A stretch of DNA of 64,000 bases from contig JAFFSR010000218.1 of the NCBI GenBank assembly GCA_017163975.1, positions 8,683,501 through 8,747,500 of the forward strand, in the 5' to 3' direction. The notes under the pieces were generated by a model. The model was given only the letters and a program-made list of their open reading frames with translations, did not search any database and was not told the DNA's origin. Below, piece after piece: positions 38,293 to 50,159 of the stretch. A program made the translations under genes and the position numbers. Positions within the stretch are counted from its first letter, which is position 1. Each line of letters starts with the position of its first letter. Source of the stretch: Anastatus disparis. Lineage: Eukaryota > Arthropoda > Insecta > Hymenoptera > Eupelmidae.

Positions 38293-39399
38293 ATGGTTTT
38301 TCATATTTAACTTATTTATTTTTCCTCGTACGTTAATTTATAAATAAATTTTTTGGTTTCTTTATTTATTATCGTTAGGTTTGAAGGATTACACTAAAAT
38401 TGGTGTTCATGGTGAATATTTAAATAAAATCAAAGGTGCAACAAAAAGTAATTTTTGTTATCTTATTACCTTTTCTTTCAGAGTTTGATTATATTTGAAT
38501 TTGTGATTATATTGTGTGGAGCTTATACATCAGCAATAGAATATACTTGCTCAATTTTCCATTTAAATACATGTGTTTTATATTACCGTCGTGCGCAAGA
38601 GGGTTAAACATCCATACTTACACTAAATCACCTGAAATAATATATCCTTACATTAATCCTTACACATATTAACTACACTACATAAAATATCAATACGGGC
38701 ATACTGTATGAAGATACAAGCATATTGCTTGTCGATAAATTGTTTTGGTACGCCTAGTATAAAAAAAAAGTTGCGTTTGAGTGTATGGAAGCTTTTTATA
38801 TACATAGCGTGTACGGAAAAGTTTTCTTTTTATTTAACGTCTATAACGTGTCGTTGACAGTTATTGGAAAATATCGTTTAGTGCTAATCGCCTCTAGTCA
38901 CGAATATTTTTTTTCTCCGCTTTCGGAGTAAGTAATTTAGTAGAGTTCAAGATTTAGTTTGTTACGAGTTGTAGTACATACAGTACAAGAATTGCGTGTT
39001 AAATTATTGGTATAGATTATTTTATCTTTTGCTTTTCACACGTTCGAATTTATATTTACTATAATAATTTAGTAAATATTGCAATAATAAAATATTATGA
39101 AATTTTTTCATCCCTTGACTTTGATGATAAGAATTAGAAAATAAATTTGAAATATGCAGGGTTTTGTATTTAATGAAAATTTATAAGATCTTATATTTTA
39201 AAAATGATCAAAAATTTTAATCTAAAGTAACATAAAATTATGTTTCTTTTTTTTTATTAAAAAAGTGTAAAAGATATTACAATATTTCATCTACAGCGTT
39301 GAGTTTGAATTAAAGAATTTTTCTTAATCTTTTTTTCTTATTCTGGTGGATTATGGAAAAAACACGAGCTCATTTTTGGTCTTTTGAAACAATGCTCAT
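38293..39399. other. AT-rich stretch, nothing certain
   Basis: No gene is recognised. A tATTTAACGTCTATAACGTG string near 38830 weakly resembles the SINE tail (ATTTAACGTCGCTGT) and could be a short relic. Confidence 0.35.
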
Positions 39400-39530
39400 T
39401 TTTATTATCCTTCATAAAATAATTACCATTTTATCAAATAGTTATGAATTTTTCGAGCATCGTATTATAGCTTTTTTTCATTTTTATGTAAGAAAACATC
39501 TACAGTTTTAACAAAATCAGTGACCCGAAG
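39400..39530. mobile_element. Decayed partial copy of the 30-kb foldback element
   Basis: The stretch matches the right arm of the 30069-30644 element in order: a TCGAGC(A/G)T block, then GCTTTTTTCAT, TTTTATGTA-GAAAACATC, and the terminal AACAA(G/A)ATC-GTGACCC. The left portion is missing or too diverged to see. Confidence 0.5.
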
Positions 39531-40552
39531 GCTTTATACTAGTAAGTTTTATAAACATCCTTCTGAATTTTTATCAAGTTTCACTGCGCTTTGCAAAGTT
39601 TTATTTTGAATTTTGTGTTAATTTATTTCTCAATTTTTACATGAATTTTTATAAAGTTTAAAAAGTTTTATTTTGCGTTCAATATTTATCTTGCATTTTC
39701 AAAGTTTAAAACAAAGTTTTTATTTAAATTTAAAATTTATATATATTTTTTTTATTTTTTTTAAGTTTATATAATACAAGTGTTTTTTAACGATTTAATT
39801 TTAAATTTTCATTAAGTTTCGAATTCTTTAAAAAATTCTTATATCAAATATTTCTTTTTTATTAAGTTACAACGCAAATTAAAAATAAATATCCATAAAT
39901 CTTGATCATTATATTTTTTATTTGTTGTATCATCCATCCTAATTTTATCCAACTTGTATGACAAGCATTGATTAATATATTCATATAATTATTCATGTTT
40001 TCTATTATTTATTAAAAAGTAAATTATAATTTTTTTTTTATTTATCAAAAACAAATTTTGTTAGTGATTTTATATGTAATTGTTTTTATTTTGTTTTTGT
40101 TGCAATATGACCGTCTGTTTTATTTATTCATCCATTTTAATTCATTAACTCGACATGCAATTGTGTTGACATTTACATTTTTAAAGTAAAAAAAATTGTT
40201 CGTTGTTTTTAAAAATCATTTTATGATTTTTTACTTATTTTTTGTTTCAAAATTTTTTTTGATTTTTATAAATAATTTTCTTAACAAGCAATATCTGAAA
40301 TTTGTGATTACATCGGCAAGGTAGATATTTTAACCACCCTTTCACATTGCCTTGATTATTCAAAAAAATAAACTTGCTACTTAAATTGACTATTTCATTG
40401 AAATACTTTCAGCTGTATTATTAAATATTAAAACTTGTTTTCATTTTGTTTCCTTTTTATTAACGATGTTTTACATTTCCAATTCATGAAAATTGAGTTT
40501 AGTATACGTATTGTAAATATTTCTTTAAAAAAATGAAGATGTCAAGTAAAAT
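39531..40552. other. AT-rich stretch, nothing recognised
   Basis: T-rich, with repeated AAGTTTTATTTT-like words at 39590-39770 that look like low-complexity drift. No gene or RNA is seen. Confidence 0.4.
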
Positions 40553-40800
40553 TTTTGTACTTTTTAAAATTTTATTTAGCGTTGCTGTATATATACTATA
40601 TATACTGTATAATATATACTATATAATCCGATGTTAATTAGCGACAAAAGTTTCTCAGTGTATTTTTAAACAAAGCATACGTATCATATACAGTCATGCA
40701 TGTATCAATTGGCTGCCGAGAAAGGGATTCGAACTCGAGTCTTCAAAATTATGAATCTATTGTTCTATTGACTAAAGCACTGATGACCTTTCAGCTTTTG
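40553..40800 (-). repeat. tRNA-derived SINE, diverged, with microsatellite expansion in the tail
   Basis: Minus-strand head: GGTCATCAGTGCTTTAGTC, then TTCATAATTTTGAAG, then B-box-like GAGTTCGAATCCC. The family body (TTGATACATGCATGACTG, ACGTATGCTTTGTTT) and the tail CAGCAACGCTAAATAAA follow. Between body and tail a (TATATAC)-type repeat of about 45 bases (40588-40632) has expanded. The A box is damaged, so the copy is probably silent. Confidence 0.75.
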
Positions 40801-41966
40801 AAATCAGCTGCTATCAATATTACTGACGTCTTTATACGAGCTTAATTGAATAAAAACTTCAGGAATAATGAAATGGTTTTTTTTTTAATAACCAAACGAT
40901 GGATCATCGCCATTTTCATAAAAATATTCTAATTACTCATGCAAAACAATACTTGCGAGTTTCAAGTCGTAAAGTTAGAAATTAATTTTATGAATAGAAG
41001 GCAGGTGAGCCCTTTTAAGTAACCGTGAGCATTTTTCGTTAAAATTTGATAAATTTTTATATTTTATGGTTTTATTAGCATCAATAAATTTTAATAAAAA
41101 CATAAACTCCCAGCATTAATATGAACGAGAATTCATTGAAGATGAAACAACAAAGGTAATTAGGCTCCATTTAGTTTCATTAACTAAAATATGATTGAAA
41201 CTTATAACACGCATATTAAAAACTTTCATAGGATAATAAAGTAGGAATAATTAAAGCTGATGTGGCGAAAAGGTGGAAATAATTTATCAAATTTTTCGTC
41301 AATTTGATATTTATTCAAAGTTAATATTAAAAGTTTATCATAGTTTTCTATTTTTTTTCTCACTGAAAATTCAAAACAAGATTTATCATACAATAAACAG
41401 TAGGAAAGCCCGAAAGAATGCCAATTACTCTTTAAGAGAATGTTGCGCTTCATCCTCACAACGAGTACTTATCATTTTTATTCTATTTTTTTAAACATCT
41501 TCTTTCATAGCATTAAAACGCCGGCGCAACTTTGTTATTTCTTTTTAATTGTCCTTAGGGAACTTGATGGTGAACTACGCGCGCGCTGACGCAATTAAAG
41601 TCAGCACTTTAGCCACAGAAACTTTTCTCCCTTGTTTTCTTTTTTCCTTTTTCTTCTTCTTTTTTTTTGCCTTTTAACAATGACGCAGTAAGAAGTTTTT
41701 CTTCATTGTAAGAACCAATTATATTCAACATTCGTTAACAAACTTGTAAGTCTTATACTTGTGAAAATTCAATTCTTATATGGTTAAACCTCGAGGCTAA
41801 GGATTTCGAATTCAATTTTGCTTTTATTTTTTTCTTTAACTTTCTCGAGTTGTTGATTGATTATATTTATTAGATTTCTATGAACGATAGATCCAAAAGT
41901 ATAATATTATATTCGATAAAATAGTTCTGAATTATTGTTTATCAACAGAAATTTGAATAAGTGTCA
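40801..41966. other. AT-rich stretch with a GC-richer patch
   Basis: At 41515-41640 CpG-containing sequence (GCCGGCGCAAC, ACGCGCGCGCTGACGC) breaks the AT-rich background and is followed by a T/C-rich tract. Overlapping frames of 73-77 codons on both strands near 41.3 kb have no recognisable domain. Confidence 0.35.
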
Positions 41967-42001
41967 TTTTTTTTAAATTTATTTAACGTCGCTGTATTTA
42001 T
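41967..42001 (-). repeat. SINE 3'-tail stub
   Basis: It matches the SINE terminus on the - strand: ATAAATACAGCGACGTTAAATAAA, given here as its two halves ATAAATACAGCG and ACGTTAAATAAA, followed by A residues. Such 5'-truncated tails indicate aborted LINE-driven insertion. Confidence 0.6.
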
Positions 42002-44439
42002 TCAGTATTGTATTCTGTATTTATCACCTTTTTATTCAGTATAATAAATTAGCAATTAAAATTATACTTAATAATTTTCTAAGCAGTAAAAAAATTTCAT
42101 AATATTCCTCAATTACAATAAATCGACATTATTAAAAAATTTGGATGTAAATCCTATGCTTACTTCATACGTAAATTTTTGATATCTTTGATAATTAAAA
42201 TCTCATCATCTAAATGAATAAAAACTTGTAAAAATTTTGAGAAATTCATCTTATAATTACACGACTTATTAGATCTGTCAGTTTTTATTTAATATTAGCT
42301 CATTTATATTCATATTTCATAGACGGATCGAATCCAAAACTTAATATAATTTTAAGGATAATTTATACACTTTATATTGAATTAGGAACTCTTCGATTTA
42401 ATTTGATTTTTATTATGATCGATTGTATCATTTCAAATTTATACAAACATTTAAATAATTACTTGTCCGTCATTATAAAATTTAGAAATATCTGATTTGT
42501 GATAAATCAAACATAATTTGTCTTTATAATTTCCTTTATTTTTTCTAAATATGTTATTTTTATCTTTAATTTTCATATTAAAAACTGTTTCATACTTATT
42601 TGATAATCTTTTCGATTAACAGATATCCGAAATAATTAGTAATATAAATTGAACGCGAGAAATGTCAGTGATAAGATAATATCGCATGAAACTTTTAAAA
42701 TTTCAGTTCGGCAATAAATTTTCTTGTTCAAACTTGTAATTTATTTTATTTTTTATCTATTTCGTTTAAATTAATTTTTGTAAATCAAATATAGGGGATC
42801 GTGGTAGGTTACTTTTTATCACCGTAAAATCTGTTAATAATAAATGTAATAAACGTTGATTAAAAAAAGTTCTAAAAAATGTGCATGTGCAAGTAATGAA
42901 ATACTCTTACAGTTTCATTTATAGAGATCATACAAAAGAAGTTTTTTCGGTTTTAAAGTTTCTTCGTAGAATTAAAGTGTGACCGTATTTATTTTATAAA
43001 TGATGGCTGTATGGTTGGTGAGTGAGTGAGTTTGATTTTATTATATCGACTGCATTTTTATGCTATTGTGTAAACTTTGTATTGTTTGATTTTATTATAT
43101 TGTTAAATTCTATTATTTTGAATGATGGATATTGATTGACCGTTTTTTTTTATTTATAGCATTAATACGTGTATTCTATTATTTTTAATCTGCGATATCA
43201 CTTTTAAAGTCATGCCTTACTAATTCGGTATTATGAGTTTTAGTTAATTGACTGTCATAACACTAATGTGTGCAATATTACAAAACAATCAGTTCTGTAG
43301 ATTATCACACGTCTTCTTGTATTTTATTACAAAATAAATAAACATCTAATAACAGATAATATTTTACAGATAGAATTTTACTATTTTATATATAAAAATA
43401 GTCAGTTGTATTATGTTTTAATTAGCGGGTGAGTTGAAAATATGTATAGTTTTTATAAGTCGAAACTTAAAACGCAATTGTCTCAAAATGGTATTTTTCA
43501 ATTTGGCTGGATGCGTAATAAAAAATCTATTTCCGTTGTATAATTAATTTTTTTATTGCGTAAAAGACAAAACAATGACGTAAGAAATGAATTTTTATTT
43601 TAGAGTTATCCAAATATTTAAAATTTCAGTTATTAAAATTCTATTTAGATTGATTTTCAGAAGTTTATAGTGAACGCCAGGGGCAAAGTCGTTTTTTCGA
43701 CGCCAATTCACAGTTTTCATGTTATCATTTTTCAATAAAATTGAAAAAAAATATATCAAATAAATACCAAATTTTAAAAGGTATACAATTTTTTTGTCAA
43801 ACAAAAATATACTCGAAATTCATATAAATTTTCAGCTCGTTATTGGATTTCTTCCCTTGAGAACGAAAGAGTTAAAATTTTTGTTACTTATAAATCTCCC
43901 CTTTTTACTTTTTTTCTGTATTCCATCTTATTGGATTGAGTATTCGCAAATCAGTCGAGGAAAAATGTAATTTTACGTGCGATATCTCAATCTCTCCTCG
44001 GCAAAATTCAATTCCATGACGCGATCGATTTACTAGCCTTATTTTCTCTCTTTCCGTATATTTTAAAATAAAACATTCTATTAATAAAAATCTACGCTTT
44101 GGTTTTCCTCTGATTTTTATTTATCCTCTCTTTATTATTATTTTTTTCTATATTATTATCAAGTGGCTTTATTATATTCAAGAAAAATAAAGGAAAAGCT
44201 GTTTATTTTCTTAAGGAAACGATCTTTTTGATGCGCTTACTTTTATTGAAGGACGCGTCTTATGCGCTGACTTTACGAGCTTAACTTCTTTACTATGAAA
44301 TTGTGTAGTAAAAATAATAAACAAGCCATTGTTTTGTTGAACTAGTAACTTTTATTAAATAGGAAAATTCTTATTTCCAAATGACTATTGATGATGTTTT
44401 TCAATTCTAAATTAAATTTAAGATATAATAAAGAAAATA
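42002..44439. other. AT-rich stretch, no gene seen
   Basis: Random-looking short frames only. A loose direct repeat of GTTTGATTTTATTATAT occurs at about 43029 and 43085. Nothing else is recognised. Confidence 0.45.
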
Positions 44440-44467
44440 TTTTTTTTAATTTTATTTACGCCGCTCG
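44440..44467 (-). repeat. SINE 3'-tail stub
   Basis: CGGCGTAAATAAAATTAAAAAAAA on the - strand matches the tail of the copy starting at 44717 (CGACGTAAATAAAATTAAAA) and then loses homology. It is a very short 5'-truncated copy. Confidence 0.45.
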
Positions 44468-44716
44468 AAAACGAAAATTTTTTTAACTCTAAATTATGAG
44501 ACGATAACGTCAAAGGATTGTGTTCTTTTAGAGTAATGTCATCGCTGATGATTTGATTCCATTTTTTATGAAAGTAATAAAAGATTTAATTTTTCAATGC
44601 ATAATTTAGTAGGGTATGATTTTTATTGTGTTTAATTTATCTTGATAAATTATTCATAGAAATTAATATCTGAATTGTAATTCAAAACAAAGAATGAGTA
44701 TACATGTACAAGAACA

Positions 44717-45025
44717 TATTTTTTTTTAATTTTATTTACGTCGCTGTATTTATGTTGCTGCTAATTAGCGTCGGAGATCGTCAGTGTGTTTGTTAACAAA
44801 GCACATGAAACGTACAGTGGTGCTTGTATCAATCGGCCGCCGAGAGTAAGATTCGAACTCGGGTCCTCGAGATTATGAATCCATCATTCTACCGAGTGAG
44901 CCATTGAAGACCTCACAGCTCAGACTGAAAGCTTACTATTATTCGACCAAATGAGCTGCCTTGTGTGTAGTTTTTCATTGATTATTGTATTTTCACTCTA
45001 CCGAGTAAGATATTGAGACCTCGAG
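44717..45025 (-). repeat. tRNA-derived SINE with dimer-like double head
   Basis: On the - strand the full unit has an A box (ATGGCTCACTCGGTAGA), an anticodon-loop region TTCATAATC, a good B box (GAGTTCGAATCTT), the body and a tail ending near 44717. Upstream of the A box lie about 80 bp shared with the 38-kb copy, and beyond that (44996-45025) a second partial tRNA head, GAGGTCTCAATATCTTACTC then GGTAGAGTG. The order partial head, spacer, full head, body suggests a dimeric SINE form. Confidence 0.75.
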
Positions 45026-45096
45026 TTAAGATATTATTTTATTTATTCTTTCTTTTATAAAAATGTAATTTTATTTAATTTTGGAAAATTTATCGG

Positions 45097-45398
45097 TTAA
45101 CCCTTTCACTGGCAATGTATCATATATGATCAAAAAAAAGTCGTGCCACAACTGGCGATGTATCATATATGATCAAGTTCAATAACTGCTGCATTTTTCA
45201 ACCAATTCATTTCGAATTCAGTGTGTAAGGGTTTTGGGGGTGGCTGATTACGAATCTAAGGTCAGAATTAAAAATTTCAAAATGGCGGATTCAATAATTT
45301 ACCCCGATATTCATAGTTATCGTATAATTTGTTTAAGTTTATTGTCTTACCATTTTTGGCACGTAAAGTAAAAAAAGCTGCACTAGTGAAAGGGTTAA
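45097..45398. mobile_element. piggyBac-like MITE
   Basis: TTAA lies at both ends (45097-45100 and 45395-45398). The termini are CCCTTTCACT and AGTGAAAGGG, the CCC...GGG ends typical of piggyBac-superfamily elements. A 22-bp subterminal motif built around ATGTATCATATATGATCAA occurs twice (about 45110 and 45152) and is itself palindromic, a likely transposase-binding site. There is no transposase frame, so the copy is non-autonomous. Confidence 0.8.
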
Positions 45399-46999
45399 AT
45401 ATTACTATATTTTAAAAATAATTTCAATATTATTTTCAATTATAACGTTTATACGAACGTAATAATTTTGAAAATAGAAAGATTAATTAAACCGTTTTAT
45501 TATTGCTTTATAATGAGAAAACGGCGGGATACTAAATTTCAGTTTACTATTTGAATATTTAACTGTTATATCCAGAAACAGTGAGCTATGAAATTATATT
45601 GCAATAGAATTCAAGTGTACGTAATTTCGAAGCGTATTTATATTATTCAATGATTAATGATCGCCGAATGTAATTATTTTTAACCAATGACCCATTTATT
45701 ATGAATAAAGAATTATTCAATGAAATATTTTAATTCGAATAAAACGAGTATCCAATTATTGTAAATTATTTGGTTTTATATGTCATATTTGTACACATTT
45801 AATCAATACGGTGAGCGTTGTCGGATTCCAAAATTATCTTTAAATTGATGAAATATAATTTTAATGAAATTAAATTGATTATTTGCTTGCTGCTTTTTTG
45901 TTATACTTTTTTTTATAAAACTAATAACTTTTTGACTACAAAGAAAAGTAATTTCCGTGATTGAACTCAATTATTTAGGAAATCGGAAACTTTTAAGAAA
46001 ATCGAAACCTCGAGCTATCATTTATCTAAAATAAGAGCTATAAAAAATATCCGCATTTCAAGGAAATAAATATTTTTATTGTATATTCGTATATAATTGA
46101 ATTGTTCTCAAATTTATATGACGTCATTATAATAAAACGTGGCCCTAAATCGTAACATCGATATAGAATTTCAGTGATACTCCGATAGACAATATAAACT
46201 TTGAAATTCACCGTTTTACTGCGTCATAAAATTTAGTGCTAGGAGGTTTATTTAAAATATTCTTTTTTTTTAAGCCAAGAAAACTATAACAAGTACAACA
46301 AAAGCTAAAACATAAATTTACATATATTTTACATATATTTTACATATATTTCATATGATTTACATTCGGTTATTTTAGTCGATAAAAGTAAACATGATAA
46401 AACGTTTTTGGTTAATGGACACTCCGTTTAGAGAAACTTTTCTGTTGCCCTAAAAAACGTAAAGTATAAATTCTCATATTTCACTGAAGTGCTCAAATAT
46501 CAACTCTTTTTACATTTCCCAAAGCTCTTAAAAAAAATGAAATTTTTAGAATTAAATACGACTTTTCCTAAAATATTTAGTTGGGTGTAGCATTAAATTT
46601 TACAAGTTTTCGCGAAAGGTAATAATAATAATTATATTAATGTACACGAATATAAACTTCAAAATTTATACGAATAATTTTGTGAATATATGTAAAAGAT
46701 ACGAATTTCCCGTACAGTGTTGATTTGTTAATTACTTAGAGAAGTTGGTAATCTGATTTAAAATTATGCCGAGGCTTAATAAACATGTTGAAATTGTAGT
46801 TGGCATTGCGTATTCGTAATTTTGTCTAAATTCAAAAAGAAAATAAAACTAAAAATGATTTAAAGTTAAATTAAAAATTATTGAGTTTATAAATAAAAAA
46901 GTAAAAAAATCTTGAGTTAATTTAAAAATAAAATATTGAGTTCATAAATTATAAATAAAATTTATATAATAGTGGGAATGAATTTGCCTTTTTTTCTAA
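45399..46999. other. AT-rich stretch with a short tandem repeat
   Basis: The only structured item is an 11-bp unit CATATATTTTA repeated about three times at 46321-46352. No gene or RNA is recognised. Confidence 0.45.
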
Positions 47000-47233
47000 T
47001 TAATTATACCGGCAATTTTACCCTTTTCGAACGCTGAAATTTTGTCTCCATCGTCAAATATATCACGTTTCACGTATCGAATATCGTATACATCAAATTT
47101 AATTTAATGGTCGTATATTTCAATTTGAATGTCATTACTTGGTGTTAAATCAAGTGAGCAATTCGTAAAAAAAAATTAAAGCGCCAATCAAATATTAAAG
47201 GTGTGAATAAGAATAAATGCCGGTATAATTATT
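47000..47233. repeat. Short element bounded by perfect 14-bp inverted repeats
   Basis: TAATTATACCGGCA at 47001-47014 is matched exactly in inverse by TGCCGGTATAATTA at 47218-47231. TTAA-containing sequence abuts both ends (ctaattaat on the left, tatttaattg on the right). The interior is AT-rich and non-coding. It is probably a small MITE, but only one copy is seen here. Confidence 0.45.
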
Positions 47234-47619
47234 TAATTGATCCGTAAAACAAAATAAAAAGTTAATTAAACTTTTCGAATATAAAATTTCGTTATTTGTA
47301 CGAATAAATTGGTGTTTTTTTTTATTGACTATTTTTAACAAGTTTTATTGCAATTAAATTTTTGCAAAAAGGATTTCTTTTTAACTTTCATAGAAGTCAT
47401 ATTGGATTTTCATTCAAACGCATACTTTTGTTTTGTTTTGAATGCATTTAGCTCAATGCCACTGAATTGAATTAGAAAAAAATTTTTAAGCACAATTGGA
47501 AACTACTGAAACGAATTTGTTCAATAAACAATCATGGAAATCGAATGCGCAACTAAAAAAAGATTAAAACTTTTGTCGAGATTTCACCTCTAAAAATATT
47601 TTTAGGAAAACCTTGATAC
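47234..47619. other. AT-rich stretch, nothing recognised
   Basis: Only A/T runs and short random frames are seen. Confidence 0.4.
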
Positions 47620-47691
47620 GTTTATGGAAGATGCAAATCGAAGTTTATGGAAGATGCAAATCGAAGTTTATGGAAGATGCAAATCGAAGTT
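47620..47691. repeat. 23-bp tandem repeat, three perfect units, each with a POU octamer
   Basis: The unit GTTTATGGAAGATGCAAATC-GAA is repeated three times without a mismatch (47620-47642, 47643-47665, 47666-47688) and then GTTT. Each unit contains ATGCAAAT (47631, 47654, 47677), the canonical octamer bound by POU-homeodomain factors. The unit length is not a multiple of three and no frame spans it. It could be a recent minisatellite or a regulatory array. Confidence 0.85.
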
Positions 47692-49774
47692 TGCCAATCA
47701 TTTTCGAATAATTTTTATAAGTTTAAAAATGATGATTTATTTTTTCTACATTGAATATATTAAAACCAACATAACATATGATTAGCACAAAGTTTAATTA
47801 ATTGAATTTTTTAATTTACTACGTAGAGAAAATTTGTTTATAAATTTTACAATGAAATTCTGCATAAAAATTGCAGTGGCATTTTCTTCATAATTATTGC
47901 GATAGTACCTCATAAAATATACAGGTAACCACTGTAAAAATTGTTATCATTAGGAAAGACCGGAGCTAAAAATAATAAATTTTGTGAAAATTGGTACCAT
48001 TTGAATAAAAATTATTCAAAATTATTTAAAATTATACAAAGAATTTTCAATTTTGTCCACCCATTGAATTATATTTAAAAACACATATTTCGAAATGTCC
48101 AAGCATCGTACGGCCACCGTAATGTTAATAGAACAATTGTCTTTATGCATCAATAACAAACTTCAGATGCAAAATTTCTACAGAAAAACGTGAATCAACT
48201 GACAGAATAAACCAAACAAAAAAAAGAAACATTTACGTCCTCAGTTATAATAAACGCATTATATGCGCAGACTTAGTTACCGTGTTAATTTTTTGTAAAA
48301 GCGTAGAGCATCGAAAATCGATACACATTGATGAGAGACTGTTACTCACGTGCATTTATTACTCTATAAATTCACGTGATAGATATACGTAAGCGTGGGA
48401 GTTAATACAATGAAATGTTTGCGTCTGCGGTGTTGGGGTAGGCATTGTTTTCCGAAAAGATACGGGTAGATGAAGTTGATGTTGGTAAAATGAAATTTGC
48501 GATTGTTAAACGGTACGATGGGATTGATTTTTCATGGAAATTATTTTACTATGTTTACGAAAATTTTTATTGATTGCCATTTATTATTGTTATTCTAGCG
48601 AGATTCGTCTACTAAAAAATAAATATTGATGAACGAAATTTCAATTTCTGCACTCCCAGCAATTTAAATATTTTTATCAAATATTGGTTGTAATCTCGAA
48701 TTTTATTAAATTTCCATTTTTATTAAAGTGGAAATTGGAAATTTCAAAAATTTATATTATAAATATTAGAGATATATTGAAAAATAAAAATTATTATAAA
48801 GAATATTCTGTTAAATAATTAATGATTTATCAATAATCAATAACTATTTTTAAAATTCAATCTATTTATATGGCGAATAATAATAACCACATCGAATTCC
48901 TTCCGGCATCATATTCCCACAATTTCAGTTAAGCCAAAACCATCTAAACCGTCTCCTGGTTTATAATTAAATACCGCGTATACAATACATAGTTTGAACA
49001 ATCAAAAAAAAAAAATTAATCTATAAACCCACACTCCGAATCTAATCTGCGGTCATAACATAATATAAACTCGTTTCCGCAATATATAGGTACATAAATT
49101 TACCGTTACAAAATCATACATAGCTATAAAGCTAATATTGGTTTTTGTACGTTAATGGATTTTCTATGTATCTTTGATTTTTTTCACTTTGCCGAGAAAT
49201 TTTCAGTGTAAATGCTTATATTGTTAGAGTAATTTTGTTCAAGTGCGCCAAAGAGAAATCAAGAGGGCACGATAAATAATCGACAGTTTACGCTTCGGAA
49301 AATTCATCCATTGAATTCAAAGCTGTTATTCAGTGGAGGACTGTCGATCAAGAACCGTATGTGGCGAGAGAAAATTTAATGGCAAATTGTGGAAGTACAC
49401 GTGAAACATTTTAGAAAGCTATAATTTTTGTTTTTAACAATAAACATGGTAATACATGTTTTATCATGAAAGTTAATGAAATGATGATAAAAAGTCAAAG
49501 ATATCTCGATAAAATTAGTAACAAATTGATAAATTGTTGAATTCAACCACAATGTTATTATGTTAAACATGTTCCAACGCAATAATTCGATTGTTTATTT
49601 GTACTTTAAATCAATATTCTCACGAAAATAATATTCAGCTTGTAACTGGATCGTAAACTAATTGAACTCCATTTAATTAACAATTAACTTATCGCTATAT
49701 TGACCCTTTCAGACCAAAATTTTTATTTCTTTATAAAATGTTCTGATAACCATTTTAGGATGATAAGGGTTTAT
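47692..49774. other. AT-rich stretch, no gene seen
   Basis: Mostly AT-rich, with a moderately CpG-containing patch at about 48230-48500 (CACGTG words near 48348 and 48374). At 49702 a TTGACCCTTTCAGACC string resembles the terminus of the neighbouring piggyBac-like MITE and may be a relic. No exon is recognised. Confidence 0.4.
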
Positions 49775-50159
49775 TTAACCCTTTTAGACCCAATGTATAT
49801 TACAATGTACATTGATGGTTTTTTTTTAAATTGTGCAAAAGTGACTTAGAATTTCTCGAAATCAACATGTGGATTAGCTTAAAGTAGGTTATTTCTGATC
49901 TCAAACTGGGTCCCCAAATTTAGGTTGTAAAGGATTAATAAGCAATTTCGTGACAAACATTTTTTTCGAGTTTTGTTAATTTCTATCTCGTATACAATGA
50001 TTTGGGCCCCCAGTTTGAGATTGGAAATAGCCTACTTTAAGCAAATCCAACTGTTTATTTTAAAAAAGTTTAAGTTACTTTTGCTCAATTTCAAATAAAA
50101 AATTATCAATGTACATAAATATCATCTTAATTTATGTACATGGAGTCTCAAAGGATTAA
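49775..50159. mobile_element. piggyBac-like foldback MITE
   Basis: It is flanked by TTAA (49775-49778 and 50156-50159). The termini TTAACCCTTTTAGACCCAAT and TTAATCCTTTGAGACTCCAT (inverse of the right end) match at about 16 of 20 positions. The arms stay complementary far inward: TAAAGTAGGTTATTTC-GATCTCAAACTGGG near 49870-49910 pairs with CCCAGTTTGAGATTGG...TAGCCTACTTTA near 50012-50040. There is no transposase frame. It is distinct in sequence from the 45-kb MITE but of the same superfamily. Confidence 0.75.
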
